Notes: generated by a model from the letters alone, not told the origin. DNA of 64,000 bases from Anagrus nilaparvatae (GCA_022575985.1 JAKSXM010000132.1:11780001-11844000); one strand, 5' to 3'; counted from the first letter of the stretch, positions 36,465-49,209 are shown. Numbers and translations are program-made.

Positions 36465-37200
36465 AATATATATATGCATAGTATTATATTTATGGAGGCT
36501 ATATCTACGCTTTATATAGGTAGGTTATATAAATTAAATTTGAGGTTATGTTTATGCTTAGATTTTTAATTAATATATTTTTATTTCTATAATATTATTT
36601 TATTTGAATGACTAATTAAGAATTGAAATTTGAAAAATTAAGCAAAAAAAATGAAATTTGGTTGCTTTGAAAAAATTATATATTTTACTGATTTTTCGTT
36701 CCTAATGTTAGAATGCACTGAAATTTTTATTGGATTGAAGATCGATATACGTGTAATTTTTTAATTTAGAGTTTTATGATACAATAGTTTAAAAAAATTT
36801 TTTTTTATGTTCCTAAAACAGCTTTTAAAAAATGTCTTGCACTTACAATAAGTTAATTAAAATATATCTCGTTGATACTTGACCTCAAAGTAAACATTTC
36901 CTAAACAATTATTTTTATTGAAAATGTTTCTATATATAAATTAACAACATTTCTTTGATTTTTTTTTAATTTAAGGGCTGTTTTCACTCCCTAGGGATGG
37001 AAGACGAAAGCGCGAAACAATTTTTGGTACTGTATAGAAATGTTAATACTTTTTCGGTTGCGTAAGGCGAAAAAATTAAGAAAAATGATTTTTTAGGAAA
37101 AACACAATAAAATATTATCAAATACTTGATTAAAAACAAAAAATTAAATAATCGAGAAATATCGATTTTTGGCAGCCATTTTTTTTTTGGACTTTTACAA
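36137..37200. other. Intron start, (AT)n-rich
   Basis: Two (AT)n microsatellites at about 36291-36318 and 36436-36476, otherwise AT-rich DNA with no gene. Confidence 0.5.
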
Positions 37201-38190
37201 AAAAAGTAAGAAAAATGAGGGATAATTTCATTAACATGAAAAATTTTATCTTCTTAGATCTGGGTAGAAAATTTCCCTGGCTATCCGATTCGGGGGTCAA
37301 AAAATTTTTTTGAGTAGCGCATGCGCGAGAAATCACTAAGATAGGCTGTTTTTTTTCAAAAGTCTATTTCTCAAATGCCTATTAGGAAAAAATCTTCTAA
37401 CTATGCTTAAATTTTTCCTTGACCTGTATATTTTTTGGTAAAAAAAAAATTTCAATGGGACATAGGGTAGAAGGGGTGGTTTTCGCCACCATTAAGAAAA
37501 TTTGAAATTAAACTATGGATATTTTAAAATATTATGCAAATGCATGGCTAAAAAGTGTTTAAATGTTTTTGAGAAAGATAATTATTAATTAAAATTCCGA
37601 CCCTGGTAATTTCCAAAACTTATTTTTTGTAAAACCTAACCTTTAGGTCCAAAACCCTGAAAAACCGGGGTTCTCGCCACCAAGCATATTAGCGAAATGG
37701 GTCAATATTCTTATGGCTAGATGCAATGAGTCATTAAAAAATAGATTTTTTAGACTTTTAAGGTAATTAGCACCACATTTTAAAAGGTTACAGTTCAAAT
37801 AACGAGGGTGGAGAAAACTGTATACACTGCCGAAAACCCCCTTCTCTACCCTAGCTTTTTGGGTGCTCTAGATCAAAAAATAGCAGCTTTCAAAAGTTCA
37901 TTTTTTACAAATTTCGAATTTCCCGCCAAGTCACGTGACCAATCAAAAATCTGACCGAAAATTTAGATTCCGCGGAAAATTTTACATAAGGATATATCTT
38001 TGATAGTTGGACGAATTAATCGTCTCTTTTTCATTAAACCTATTAACATGTAGCATTAAAGTTAACGATTTTTTCAAAAATTTTTTAAAAATTTTAATTT
38101 ACAAGAAATTAAATTTTTAATTTATAGAAAGGTGTTAGATTAAACTCCTGATCTTAAAAATAGCAGAAAAAATTTTTTATTTGAGATAAA
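37200..38190. repeat. GC-richer unidentified repeat-like block
   Basis: Contains GGGTGGTTTTCGCCACC (near 37476) and CGGGGTTCTCGCCACC (near 37666), which share CTCGCCACC/TTCGCCACC. It also has TAGGGTAGAAGGGG (37462-37475), mirrored by CCCTTCTCTACCCTA near 37848-37862. The mirrored ends suggest a foldback element of roughly 400 bp. No protein recognised. Confidence 0.4.
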
Positions 38191-38198
38191 AAACGGGC

Positions 38199-38267
38199 CC
38201 TGGGAGGGATTTGAACCCACAATCTTCAGTTCTGTACTTTGGTGTTTTAACCAACTAGACTACCAGG
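38199..38267 (-). ncRNA. tRNA-like sequence (SINE head or tRNA pseudogene)
   Basis: On the minus strand: CCTGGTA...TCCCAGG can pair as an acceptor stem (6 of 7), TAGTCTAGTTGG resembles the A box and GGGTTCAAATCCC gives a good T-arm and B box. The anticodon arm does not fold convincingly and the total is only 69 nt, so a working tRNA is unlikely. A large inverted repeat starts about 75 bp further on. Confidence 0.5.
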
Positions 38268-38340
38268 AGGACCAAAGATTCTCAACCTCCAGGAACGCTT
38301 TGTTATCTAAAATACAGCTGTTACGCATCCAAGCTGAAAT

Positions 38341-38557
38341 TATAATTATTTTTATGAATTTAACGTTCGAATTGATGAAATTAATTAATTTTAAGACATT
38401 AACGATGATTTAACGAACCAATGAAATCAAATTCGTCCACCTGTCAGTGTTGAGTTAAATAAATCAAAAATTGATTTCATTGGTTCGTTTAATCATCGTT
38501 AAAGTCTTAAAATTAATTAATTTAATCAATTCAAACGTTAAATTCATAAAAATAATT
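38341..38557. mobile_element. Foldback element with ~88-bp arms
   Basis: The left arm 38341-38433 (containing GAATTTAACGTTCGAATTGA and GATTTAACGAACCAATGAAA) is closely complementary to 38470-38557. A short loop with CCACCTGTCAGTGTTG lies between. No frame of note. Confidence 0.75.
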
Positions 38558-38814
38558 AAAAAATATTTTTCCTTTAGTATTATGACCTCAAAAAGATGCA
38601 ACCGTTTACTTCACGATCCGAGTACTCGTTTTGCTGCCAGGACCAAATTTATAGCCAAAAAAATGTTGCTGTTGCCTTATTAGCATTGTGGTCTGAGGAT
38701 TTTATATGTATGAACAAAAGTGATCTCAAGTGATGTATTTTTACTTCTTTCAAAACATGCAACCATTGTCGTCAGGATCCAAAAGCTTGCTCAGCCGCTG
38801 GGATCTAATTTATA

Positions 38815-38976
38815 CAACCCTCAACCAACTGAAAACTAGTTGCAAAATGATTTGCACGGAGTTTAACGGATTTGCATAGAGTTTTGCGATTTTTTTCGCA
38901 AAAAATGAGCAACTCCACTGCAATTCTTTGCAACTCCTTGCATCTCCATTTGGAGTTTTAAGTTGGTTGAGGGTTG
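38815..38976. mobile_element. Small foldback MITE, CAACCCTCAACCAACT ends
   Basis: The terminal inverted repeats CAACCCTCAACCAACT and AGTTGGTTGAGGGTTG are perfect. The interior has further short palindromes (TTTTGCGATTTTTTTCGCAAAA) and repeated TTGCA motifs. 162 bp. AATTTA lies near both ends (38807-38812 and 38977-38982), a possible duplication. Confidence 0.75.
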
Positions 38977-39114
38977 AATTTAAGGCAAAAAACTATTTAT
39001 AACGAGTTATTGTATACGCACACTAAATTCTTTGATGTAAACAAACAACTTGCGTGAAACATATTTATATTTACTGACTGCTCAACTATTACAAACATTC
39101 TAGCTTTCTAAAGT

Positions 39115-39270
39115 ACCTTGTAAACTCAAATAAGTCCCTAATTTGAATTAATCTAAGTCCCATCTCTAAACTCAAATTCAGTCCTTAATGCCGAATTATT
39201 TTAAGTCTTTAAATCGAAATTATCCTAATTTCTGGGGTACTCCTCCCTATAAACATGTTCCATGTTAAAA
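39115..39270. repeat. Copy of the ~27-bp tandem repeat with ATGTTCCATG block
   Basis: AAGTCCCTAATTTGAATTA-type units followed by CCTCCCTATAAACATGTTCC, the same order as in the hAT-like element (21640-21905). It is probably a fragment of the same repeat. Confidence 0.55.
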
Positions 39271-39279
39271 AAACATATT

Positions 39280-40675
39280 TTTTTCGTGAAATGGACTCTG
39301 TGATCTGTGTATTAGATTCTTGAGGACGAAATTGGTATTAGCATACGTAACTTCTAAAAATGATGGAACATTTCATTTTAAAATTGTAATGTGCCATCGT
39401 CTGCTATAACCCAATTCATGGCTTAGAATATGGTATTTTATGAAATTTGAACCACGGTAATTTTACACCGAAATCATTCCATTGTGACGCATTTGCCAAT
39501 AACTATTTATGTAGTATAATTTACTGCATCATATTTCTACATATAACATTACTTTTAATATTATGTAACAATTTTACTATCATATTACAATAAAATTCAC
39601 TATTTAAATGCTCAATAAAAATGCTCAATTAAACTTAATATCCTTTTAAATCTGTAAAATTTTCTGTAAAAAAAAGCTTAATCCCATAAAAAATAACAAT
39701 AAAAACTATAAATAAGAAAAATATCTGAAATATTAATAAAAACTAAATATTATTTATGACTATTTATTTTATTTAACTAAAAATAAAATAAAAATTTTAA
39801 TACTATATATATGATTTAAAATCCATTATTTTTTTATTTTTTAGATTTATATAAAATTTTTTTATTTATTTTTAGTAAAGAAGCTTAAATAAAATTTTAT
39901 AAAAGTAACAAAAATACGTAATATACTCTTATATAAATATAGTGCTCCGAATAATATTGAGGATTAAAATATATAGTAAATGTGTATATATATAAATAAA
40001 TATGTGTTTGTTGATTAAAATAATAATCCCATCAAAGAATAAATAAATAAATAAATATAATTCTCCTGGAAAAAAATTGTACAAAAATTATCATTAAATC
40101 CTAAACGTTGGGATTTTTAAAAAGCTTATTTTCAAATCAATTTTGTCAGGTTACTCCGTTTGAAATTTTATTTTAGTTTCTATAGCTTCAAATACTTTGC
40201 TTGAGTGTTTAAGCTAATGCTCGACTTAAGCCGTTAAATAAATATTGAATATTCATCAAGAAACTCAAGTAAATTTCAATTAGAGCAACCTGACAGTGGG
40301 CTTGTTTTTATGATGTAAAAAATAGAACGAGAATTAGAATTTATTTAAACTTATAGGATTCAAAATTTAATTTGAGCGACGTATACTCCCAAGATATCTG
40401 AAATATAAAATTTTCCTTCAAAGTTTAAATTTTTTAACAGTAAATTAAGATCCTTGGCTAGAAAAGTAAAGAAAAATCCTATTCGCAAGTACCCTGAGAA
40501 ATTTATATAACGGTAGATAATTAAAACCATGCATCGCGCTAAATTCAAATTCAAAAATTAATTTGTTTCAAAACTTGTTAAATTTGAATTTTGCGCGGTA
40601 CATTGTTTTAATTTTCTTTCACTAGGTATTATACACGCAGAAAAATATTAGACAAAAATCATGGCTTGTAGCTGG
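39280..40675. other. Intronic AT-rich DNA, nothing recognised
   Basis: No gene or clear repeat seen. Confidence 0.45.
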
Positions 40676-40685
40676 GCTCCATGTC

Positions 40686-40816
40686 AAAAATAGTGGTTTT
40701 AAATAAAACCAAAAAAAGCGACTGCGCATATTCCTCTTTTTGTGGATTTTAATACCAGAATTTCAGGAGTATTCGCAGTCGCTTTTTTGGTTTTATTTAA
40801 TACTATACTATTTTTG
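40686..40816. mobile_element. Compact foldback hairpin (~131 bp)
   Basis: Arms 40686-40735 and 40764-40816 are complementary over about 50 bp (AAATAAAACCAAAAAAAGCG, ACTGCGcATATTCCT and complement) around a loop of about 28 nt. MITE or hairpin RNA precursor. Confidence 0.75.
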
Positions 40817-40819
40817 TAT

Positions 40820-42480
40820 AATATTTTGATGCTTGTAGCTTTTACTCTCGCAAGCGTCAAAAATAAGTTCCACTAATGTAAGTATTTTGTTGAAAATAAA
40901 AATAAATATTAATTTCAAATTTTTTTTTTACTATTACTAAGGAATAATCTTTTTTATTAACACCTGTATATATTTTTTTAAATTTATTTATTTATTTATA
41001 AAATCAACAGGTTTTTTAATTCTATTCAAGGAATAATCCTACAATTCTAGTGGACTTGTAGTATTTTTCTCTTATGGGCGTGCCTAGAGCGACAATAGAA
41101 TAGAAAAAAATTTCTAAAATCTTCGTATCCTCCATCTTTCTCTATCACATTTTCTTTCTGTTGAGTTGTAGGTTTTTACTTTAATGTTTTTACTTTTCAA
41201 ACGATTAATTTAACTATTTGTAAATCCTAATTTGTTTACCGAAACTTTTGGTTTAGAAATAAAAAAGTTATTTTTTATGAAAGATATACTAATAAGGAAT
41301 GTAAAAATAAAAAAATATAAATTTTTCAAATTTGGTCGGTTACCGGCTTTTTCTCCGCCGCCACAGATATAATATATAAATATAAGAATATTGATTGGTG
41401 AGCGCTCGGTATTCTTGATATAGAGAATTTCGAGATTCGTGCGCATGGCGCTAAGGTGTTCCAAAATTCGTGCGCTCGGCGCGAGACACTTACGCTAACC
41501 CAAGTTTAGTTTTAGCAATTAATACGTATTAAACTCAAATAAGTGAATAAGTTTTCTCAAAAAATTAATATTTTGAAGAAAAAAAATATGAAAATTAAAT
41601 ATATAATTTATAACATTTATATAATTTTCTCAGTGTGAATTACCATTAAAGGCGAAGCCTTAAGCTTTGAAAAAAAAAAGGAATAGGGTCGAATTTTCAT
41701 CCAAAACAAAATGAAGAATTCTTACCACCAAAATCAGGGGTTATAATAAAATATTTATTCCCTTTCTTTAAACTAATAGACTCCTTTAAAAATTACAAAA
41801 AAAAATTAAAAAAAAAAAAGCTAAAATAGGTCAAAATTATCAATACATATTTCAGATATTTATTTAACTAAATAGCTTATTTTACTCTTAAGCTTTTGTA
41901 ATCCAAAGTATTAAAAAAAAAAAATCATAAAAATAATTTGACCTTTTAATAAGCATAACCTCTCTATATTTTCTATCTGGTAATCCTTAGTAAGCTGTAT
42001 TGTATTTACTTCGATTTTCAATCCAAGGTCTTAAAAATAATGAATGTAAAGCTATTAAAAAATCTTTCATTTTAGTAGTAAAAAAATGCTTGTGAAAATT
42101 TTCTTTTAGTTTTAGAATATTTTTACTAAAAAAATATTTTTTTTTTCTAATCTAGAATTATTTATATATTAAACTATAGATCATAAATAGTATATATCTT
42201 GTATTAATATATTTTATTTTTTTTAATAACATTTAGAAATTAAATTATTTACGTCACAAAATATACGTTTAATTCAATTATACCACAATAGCCTATTGTT
42301 TTGACAGGCTTCTTTTCTCTGATTTTCTATTTTAGTATTACTAAATAAATCATGTAGAAAACACATATGAATAAATATAACAAAATGTGTTTATTTTTTT
42401 AATAAATATAGAACCAAAAAAACCACAAAAAAATTTTTTTAAAAATAAATATTGATAAAAAATTAATTATTTTTTTTTTA
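40820..42480. other. Intronic DNA before exon e
   Basis: A GC-richer patch at 41330-41500 (GCGCTCGG, GTGCGCTCGGCGCGAG) is unidentified. The rest is AT-rich. Confidence 0.4.
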
Positions 42481-42486
42481 AATCAG

Positions 42487-42828
42487 AGATGATCGTCGAA
42501 AACCATCATCAGATAGTAAAAAAAGTAATAAATCAAATCAACGAGATTATGATACAAGATCAAGAAAATCAGACGACGTTAGAGATGAAAATTATATATC
42601 AAGATTAAATACAACATCATCGAATCAACAATCAACATCATCAACATCGTATGGGGCACAAAATAAAAGAAGTTCGTTAAATATTAACACTGAATTAACA
42701 AAAGATAATACTTCAGATGATAATAGAAGACATTCGTCATATCAAAGTCATATGGATTCTTATTCTAAATCAATTTATTCGTCAAATTCTGTTCAATTAC
42801 CACATCCTACAGCACCAACTTTTATTAG
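42487..42828 (+). CDS. rdgA: Diacylglycerol kinase, type IV: exon e (low-complexity linker)
   Basis: Fifth visible exon, placed by phase and splice signals (acceptor TTTTTTTAAATCAG, donor TTATTAG|GTTTGG) between exons d and f. It encodes about 114 residues dominated by Ser, Asn, Asp, Gln, Arg and Lys (for example RRKPSSDSKKSNKSNQRDYD and SSNQQSTSSTSYG). It is probably disordered. No domain is visible. Such linkers separate the accessory domain from the ankyrin repeats in type IV enzymes and are poorly conserved, so support is structural (an open frame with matching phase at both ends) rather than homology. An internal alternative splice site cannot be excluded. Confidence 0.8.
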
Positions 42829-43535
42829 GTTTGGATATTTTTTGTATTATTATTATTAAAATAAAAAGTATATGATTTGGTGCAAAATTTCATTTTACTT
42901 TTAAAATTTTAACTGTAGTAAAAGTATTTCAATGTTAAAGTTGCACTTATTTTTGGTTTTATTTTTCACCTCAATTTTTAAAAACAAAAATTTTTAGATT
43001 TTTGTCCATAATAGTGAAAAATAAAAGTAACTTTGAGAGTATCGAAATTTTAACTTGTTGAATGACTTTCTCTACTAAAAACATTCGTAAAAAAATCGCA
43101 TACCTAAAATTCTAGGTATTTGGTGCAAGTATAAACAAATTAGTAAATTATTACTTTTTGAACACTTAATTTCACTTACTAATAAAAAATCTAAACAGCT
43201 TTCTAAAATAACTTCAAGGCTAATATACATATATGTATATAATTTATATGTATTTTTTATATTTATTTTTAGTTCTATAATAATAAAAGAAAAGAATCAT
43301 TAAAGTACATTCATTTCTTAAAATAATAAAAAAAAAAGTTCTTTAACTGTACAAAAATAATAAAAAAAAAAAATTGAAGAAAATTTAACATTTTATTTTA
43401 TTTTATTTTTTTATATAGTAATAATAATTATATTAAATTTTTTTAGTTCAATTTAAAAATAATTGTTGTGTAAAAGAATTTTTACGAGACAATTCTGAGA
43501 AATTCGTTTAAAACATTCTTTTTAGAATTAACTTG

Positions 43536-44334
43536 TACTCCAGTCAAAATACGGGGGGGGGGGAGGGTCGTATTTTGACTGGCGAAAACGATATTTGCTC
43601 TACTATAGGTTTTTTGGATCGCTGAACACGAATATCGAGGTCATTTTGTAAAGAAATAGGGGCTTCACCCATAAATCTGCAAAAACTACCCCCAGAAAGT
43701 TTTTTTTTATATATTAGCACTTTGAGCGCTCAGATTTGCACTATACGGGTTTTTTGTTATTTTCGAACTTTGAGCGTCCAGGATTTGCCCATATAGGTTT
43801 TTTAGGTCGCTATTCAAGAATTTTAACTCCTTTTTTGTGGTGAAATATTGATTATTTATGAAAAAGAAGTCGACATTCTTGATTAGTGACCCAAAAATTT
43901 TATATGGGCATATCCTGGATGCTAAAAGTACGAAAATATCAAAAACAACCCCTTTTTGGGGGTAATTTTAGCCAATTTAGGGGTAAAATTTTATTATTTA
44001 TGTAAAAGAAGTCAAAATTCTTGATTAGCGACCTAAAAAACCTATATGGGCATATCCTGGATGCTAAAAGTACGAAATATTGATTATTTATGAAAAAAAA
44101 GTCAAAATTCTTGATCAGCGACCCAAAAAAACCGTATAGTGCAAATCTAAGCGCTCAATATGCGAATATGTAAAAATAACCCCTTTTTGGGGTTTTTGCA
44201 AATTTAAGGGTGAAGCTCCCATTTCTATACGAAATGACCCCGATTTTCGTGTTCAGTGACCCAAAAAACTATAGTAGAGCAAATCTCGTGTTCGCCAGTG
44301 AAAATACAACCAAACCCGTATTTTGATTGGAGTA
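43536..44334. mobile_element. Multi-stem foldback element (family E)
   Basis: Ends TACTCCAGTCAAAATACGGG and CCCGTATTTTGATTGGAGTA are inverted repeats, extending about 180 bp inward. Inside are at least six copies, in both orientations, of a block with GATCAGCGACCCAAAAAACC, TATAGTGCAAATC or ATATGGGCATATCC, and CCCCTTTTTGGGG. No coding content. A G11 run sits in the left end. Confidence 0.82.
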
Positions 44335-44339
44335 TTGTA

Positions 44340-45205
44340 CTTTTATTGTTTTCTTAATGAGATTTTTAAATTTTTGGGTATTTAAAAAAATTTTTGATTT
44401 GGATTTTTAAAATGAAAATATCAGAGTCAAATGAGTTTTTTATTGAAGTTACTGATTACGTGTGCAATCAATATCATCTTTCTATTGATTGGTGATCACA
44501 CAATGCACTGGTTCAAAAATTTTCCGACTTCAAAGATTTTTATATATTGACCAATTTGTTTTTTAAATCCTTCGCAAACTATGCTGCTCTTATCAAATAT
44601 TTCCATTTTTACTCATTTTTAATATTTATACTCCTTTATTCACTGTTGAATATATGAAAAATTGTATTTACAAATTAAAAAATTCGTTTTAGATAATATC
44701 ATCTGTTTCCCAAGTCAAAGAATTAAAGTTTTGAAAAAAATAGCGAAATTGGCAGATTTTTAAATAATTCGGTTCAATCTAGGGCATTTACAATATGTCA
44801 AAAACAATTTAATACAAAAATACGTACTCCAAATCAAGGTTTATTGGGATATTTTCCCAAAAAAAGGGACTTACAGGAATTAAATCAAAAACCTTTAATG
44901 GAACCGAAATTGAATCACAATGAGTCGATCACAAAATTTGGGGAGCTGTTAAGAAAAATTTTCTCGGGTATCATCTTAAAACTAATGAAATTTGGAAAAA
45001 ACAGCTTAAATTTTTTATTCTTATGCGAAAAAATATTCTGCTACAAATATGTAATCAGTAATAAATTTCATTAATTTTTAATAATTCGTTTATAAGTTCC
45101 ATTTAAAAAAGCGAAAACTTAAAATTTTAAATTTAGTTGACAATTACCAACACAATCTCGCATACCCAAAAAATATTATAACCAAAATAATGAATACTTT
45201 TTTAT
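44340..45205. other. Intronic AT-rich DNA before exon f
   Basis: No supported gene. The 76-residue open frame at 44844-45074 has no recognisable motif. Confidence 0.45.
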
Positions 45206-45211
45206 TGACAG

Positions 45212-45484
45212 TTCTCGTGACAGATTATTCGGTTTAAGTCCAGATGTACATACATTCAGTAGAGAAATATTTGATAGACAATCAGACGACATATTAAGAG
45301 CAGCAAAAATTGGTGATTTACGTTTATTAAAAGAAACACATTCAAAAGGTTTTTCACTATTATCAAGAGATTCAACAGGTCAAACAGCATTACATTTAGC
45401 ATCGTTTATGGGCTTTAAAGAAATTATCAGATACCTTATTGCATCAGGACCAATATCCTTAATGAACATGGTTGATAATGAAAA
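45212..45484 (+). CDS. rdgA: Diacylglycerol kinase, type IV: exon f (ankyrin repeats 1-2)
   Basis: Sixth visible exon; acceptor TTTTATTGACAG, donor GAAAA|GTAAGT. It reads SSRDRLFGLSPDVHTFSREI, then DDILRAAKIGDLRLLKETHS, and the ankyrin consensus GQTALHLASFMGFKEIIRYL followed by IASGPISLMNMVDNEK. Two bases (AA) join the next exon to make a lysine before the next GQTALH. Ankyrin repeats after the accessory domain define the zeta/iota (type IV) class and mediate protein contacts and targeting. Frame intact. Confidence 0.95.
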
Positions 45485-46900
45485 GTAAGTTTATTTTTTT
45501 TTTTTTTAATTTACCATCATTTAATTACAAAAAAAAATGTTTAATCTAACTTTTTTTTTATGCATATTAAAATACTTACATTTTCTCTTTATTATCATTA
45601 ATTTTTTTTTTACTCTCTGTTTTATAATATTTACACAAGAATGGTAATGTTAGTTTTTAAAAAAAACCCTAAGGGCATTTTCATTTTATCATGTTACGTT
45701 AATATTAAAGTTTTTTTTTAATACAATTTTTTTTTTTAAACAAGGATGTTTTAATATTATAAAATAAAAGATAATGCTTAATTAATTTTTTTTTACTATT
45801 ATTATTATTTAATTAATTAATTATTTAAATTCTAATATTTATTTTAAGATAAAACAAAAATTTTGTTGTTGTTTAATAAATACGAAATAAATGTATTTCA
45901 CTTCCTAAATCGATCATTTAAACGTGAGGGGAAGCATGACGCCCTGAAGAAAAATTATTTTTTATGTATGTGTATGTGTGTTTAGTTTATTTAATACAAA
46001 TTTTATGTAGGAAGAATAACATTGATAATTAATGTTATAACTAAGAAATGAAAAAAAATATAAAAGTATTAATCCTTTGGGTCACTTAATTCTTATACCA
46101 ACAAACAAAAATATATAAATTATGTAGAGGGTTGGTTTTTTTTTTTTAGTAAATGAATGAAAAAAGGAATTTAAAAATTTATCTTTAATAATTCAGATTT
46201 AAATGAATAGTTTTTTTTCATAATTAAATTATACTTTTTGTTACTGTTTTTCTAGAACCTTATTTTTTTATATTCTTTGGGAATACTCGAAAATTGATAA
46301 AAATTTATTTTGAATTAAAGAAAATAGAATATTTCCATAATCAATAAATAAAAAAATTTTTTTATAAAGATGAAGTCAAAGTAATATTTATTAAGGAATC
46401 TTAAGTAAAAATTAATATTTTTAAAGCTAATTAATAAATCTGATATGAACTACCAGAATTTTTTCTATACTTGATCATCTTTCATCTTTGTAATAAAAGT
46501 TTTGCTATTTTTCGCACGTCTTAATAATCCCAAGTAAACCTACAATTTTTGCACATGCCTTAAACTTTCAAAATCATCCTTCCTGAATAAATTAAGCAAA
46601 AGTATTGGTGTTCTAAAGATCGAAAAGTTTATTCATTATAATGTAAAACTCGTTCATTTTATCTACGAGTATTGGGAATAATTAAAGCAACGTCACTAGT
46701 GAACGAACAATTTTTTTTTAAATCTCGTGTGTAATATGTATATCCGAAAGCGTGAGACGCGGAAATTTCAATGGACGCATATTATGTCCATCACCATGCC
46801 CCCGCATCTTTTATTTGAAGCCCCAAACTGAAAATCCCTTTTTAAGATATATTTTCAGTCTGGAACGTACAACTTAGACATCATATTCGAGTTACCCTTG
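45485..46900. other. First part of the 6.7-kb kinase intron
   Basis: AT-rich DNA, no gene. A slightly GC-richer patch at 46740-46890 is unidentified. Confidence 0.45.
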
Positions 46901-47083
46901 CCCTTAATAGGATCAGTTTCCTAGGATATTGTAAACTAATCTCTTTTTTCTTTTTCAAAATGGTACCGCGGTATTTTTGAGATTACTCCCTGTAAATGCC
47001 GCAGTTAGGGAGGGGTACACTGCTCTACAAGGGATCATCTCAATTAGAACAGACCTCATAGCTGTTAAAAATTGGGGGAAGTG

Positions 47084-47143
47084 GAAATCGAACTCCCCAT
47101 GTCGGAGGTTCCTTGTTTTTCTATTCACTCTGCCACTCGACCA
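47084..47143 (-). repeat. tRNA-like Pol III promoter, SINE head
   Basis: On the minus strand an A box, TGGTCGAGTGGCA (47131-47143), is followed 35 bp later by a B box, GGAGTTCGATTTCC (47084-47096). This is the spacing and sequence of a Leu/Ser-type tRNA. No cloverleaf closes, so a tRNA-derived SINE is more likely than a tRNA gene. The protein-like open frames across it are probably fortuitous. Confidence 0.5.
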
Positions 47144-47513
47144 TTTTGCTGGATCGAGTGAAGCAAAAACCATTTCGCGTGTTTTTGCGCTTTCTTACAC
47201 CAACGGATTGATGTATATTAATCCAGTCCGACTCCAGTTGCCATCTGGATCGTTGACTTGGATATCCTTTTCTACGACAGCAATTCTCAGTGGTCCTTTG
47301 CTTTTTCAGAGTTTATCCAATTTTTGTAAGTTTTCTTATTCAAAGCAGCTTTTGCTTCACTCCATATAGCAGAACAAAGTTAACCATGGACATTAAGAGT
47401 TTGCGGTTTTCCGATTTGCGTTCTCGTATCTTATCTCACAATCAGCTGAGCACTATAGGGCAGCTTGGATTCCCTCCGATGTTATATTTTTTTTCGATTT
47501 TATTGGAAATCCT

Positions 47514-47747
47514 TCAACGGATCAACCAGATAATCTCTGTTTTTTGAAATTCTAACTTGAACCGTGCTTCCCTATCCGGTTTATAATGATTGAATATATC
47601 CAGTAGAATCATGGATACCTTTCCATGAGTAGAATACCGAAGAGCCTTTACTGGTATCCCGTCTAGACCCGTTACTTTGCTATTCTTCATTAGTTTTATT
47701 GCTGGCGCCAGCTCAGCTCCACTAAACATATTGGTAGCGCCTCCCAT
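47514..47747 (-). pseudogene. Non-LTR reverse transcriptase relic (N-terminal RT edge)
   Basis: The minus-strand frame reads FSGAELAPAIKLMKNSKVTG, LDGIPVKALRYSTHGKV and SMILLDIFNH, matching the stretch ahead of RT motif 1 in LINE ORF2 proteins (ELxxAIxxLKxGKAPGxDGIPxE). The rest of the RT is not recognisable downstream. Short dead copy. Confidence 0.6.
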
Positions 47748-47759
47748 GAAATATTCTCC

Positions 47760-48850
47760 GCTGATTCAGTATCGGTTGATAGGGGAAAGGTATGTCCATT
47801 ATTCTGCCAATCTTTTCCACGACCATTATTTTAGCTGGCCCCCGAAATAGTTTTTCCATTACAACTTTGTATTCAAGGCTCTAATGTTTCCTATATTTTG
47901 GAACACTAGATTACTTTTGGCGTTTTTATTCATCTTGAAATTATTTTTTCATATTGTTTCGTTATAAATAATTCTAACAAAAATTTATAACAAAAGAAAG
48001 GCTTAAATCAATAAATTTTTAACAATAAACAGTTTGCAAGTTATTTATTCTCCAAGAAAAATTTTTGTTTACATCTTACATAAATTATAACTTACTAATG
48101 AAAAATACATCCAATCTACTATAAACTTTGAACAACTTCTAAACTGAAGATATATATACTAAAATTTTCTAAATTTTCTTTAAACTTTGACACTTATAAA
48201 TTATTAAGAATTTTTAAAAATCAATAAATATAAATTTATTATAAATTTAAATTTTATTAAATAAGAGAATTTTTTTTCGATATAAATTAATCTATAAAAT
48301 AAATTTAAATATATCAAAAATTTTTCTTAAAAAGCTTTTTAAAACTATTTTATCAACTTTATATATTTCTATATAAAGTATTTATTTAAATAATTTACCC
48401 AACTACATAACCTCAAATATTTAAGTTTTCTATTATATCTAAATATTTCATATCATTAGATAAAATCAATTTCTTAATTACAAAGTTTTCTATTCAAAAA
48501 TTAAAATAATTCACTAGGAGTATTAGTAAAATTACATTAAGAAAATTAAATTTATTTAAAGTAATCATTAATTACTTTAAAACATTAATTAAAAAATAAT
48601 ATTTAACTTTATTTTTATCATTATTATTATATAAAAAAAAAAATTTTAATTAAAGTTTTTTAAATTATTTTTAAAATTCAATTAAATTTAAAATAAATAT
48701 TTTGTTTAACAAAATAATTAATAATGAAGAAGAGGAAAAAAATTAGAGTAAAGAATTTTGAACTCAATTAACCTTTAATGTCAAGTAACCTATTTAATTT
48801 AAAATAACATTTTTAGTATAAAAGTCAAAATTAGCTTTTATAAATATATA
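47760..48850. other. Intronic AT-rich DNA
   Basis: No gene or clear repeat, strongly AT-rich from 47930 on. Confidence 0.45.
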
Positions 48851-48853
48851 TAT

Positions 48854-49207
48854 GGGTACTTTTCACAGGAACGGTATACATATTGTCCCCCTTTCGGCTT
48901 ATATCCGAAACAAAAGCTCTTTTTCACTTTTTTTCTTTTAATAAGTTAATAAATGATATTTTTTCAAAGTCTAAATCAACTGCCCATATATTTGTAAAAA
49001 AAAAATTTTTGGAGAATAACATTGTGGAAAACTTAAAGTTTAACTTAAATAAAAAATCTCATAAGATTTACACGTAAAATTTATTTTTACATTTTTAGCA
49101 GTCACTTGAAAATTTTAGGTATTTAGACCTTATGAAACATAAAAATACAAAAAAATTTGAAAAAAAATATATGATAGAAAAACATACTGTTTCTGTGAAA
49201 AGCACCC
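48854..49207. mobile_element. TA-flanked MITE, GGGTACTTTTCACAG ends
   Basis: Ends GGGTACTTTTCACAGGAAC and, in complement, GGGTGCTTTTCACAGAAAC (one indel-free repeat of about 23 bp with three mismatches). Both sides carry TATATA, consistent with a TA duplication as in Tc1/mariner-type elements. 354 bp with no transposase. Confidence 0.7.
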
Positions 49208-49209
49208 AT

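Noticed and set aside
44844..45074. 76-residue plus-strand frame in the intron before exon f
   Set aside because: No splice context or homology; the translation looks random.
46977..47547. Plus- and minus-strand frames of 72-130 residues in a GC-richer patch
   Set aside because: They cross a tRNA-like SINE head. No protein family is recognised, and low AT content alone explains the open frames.
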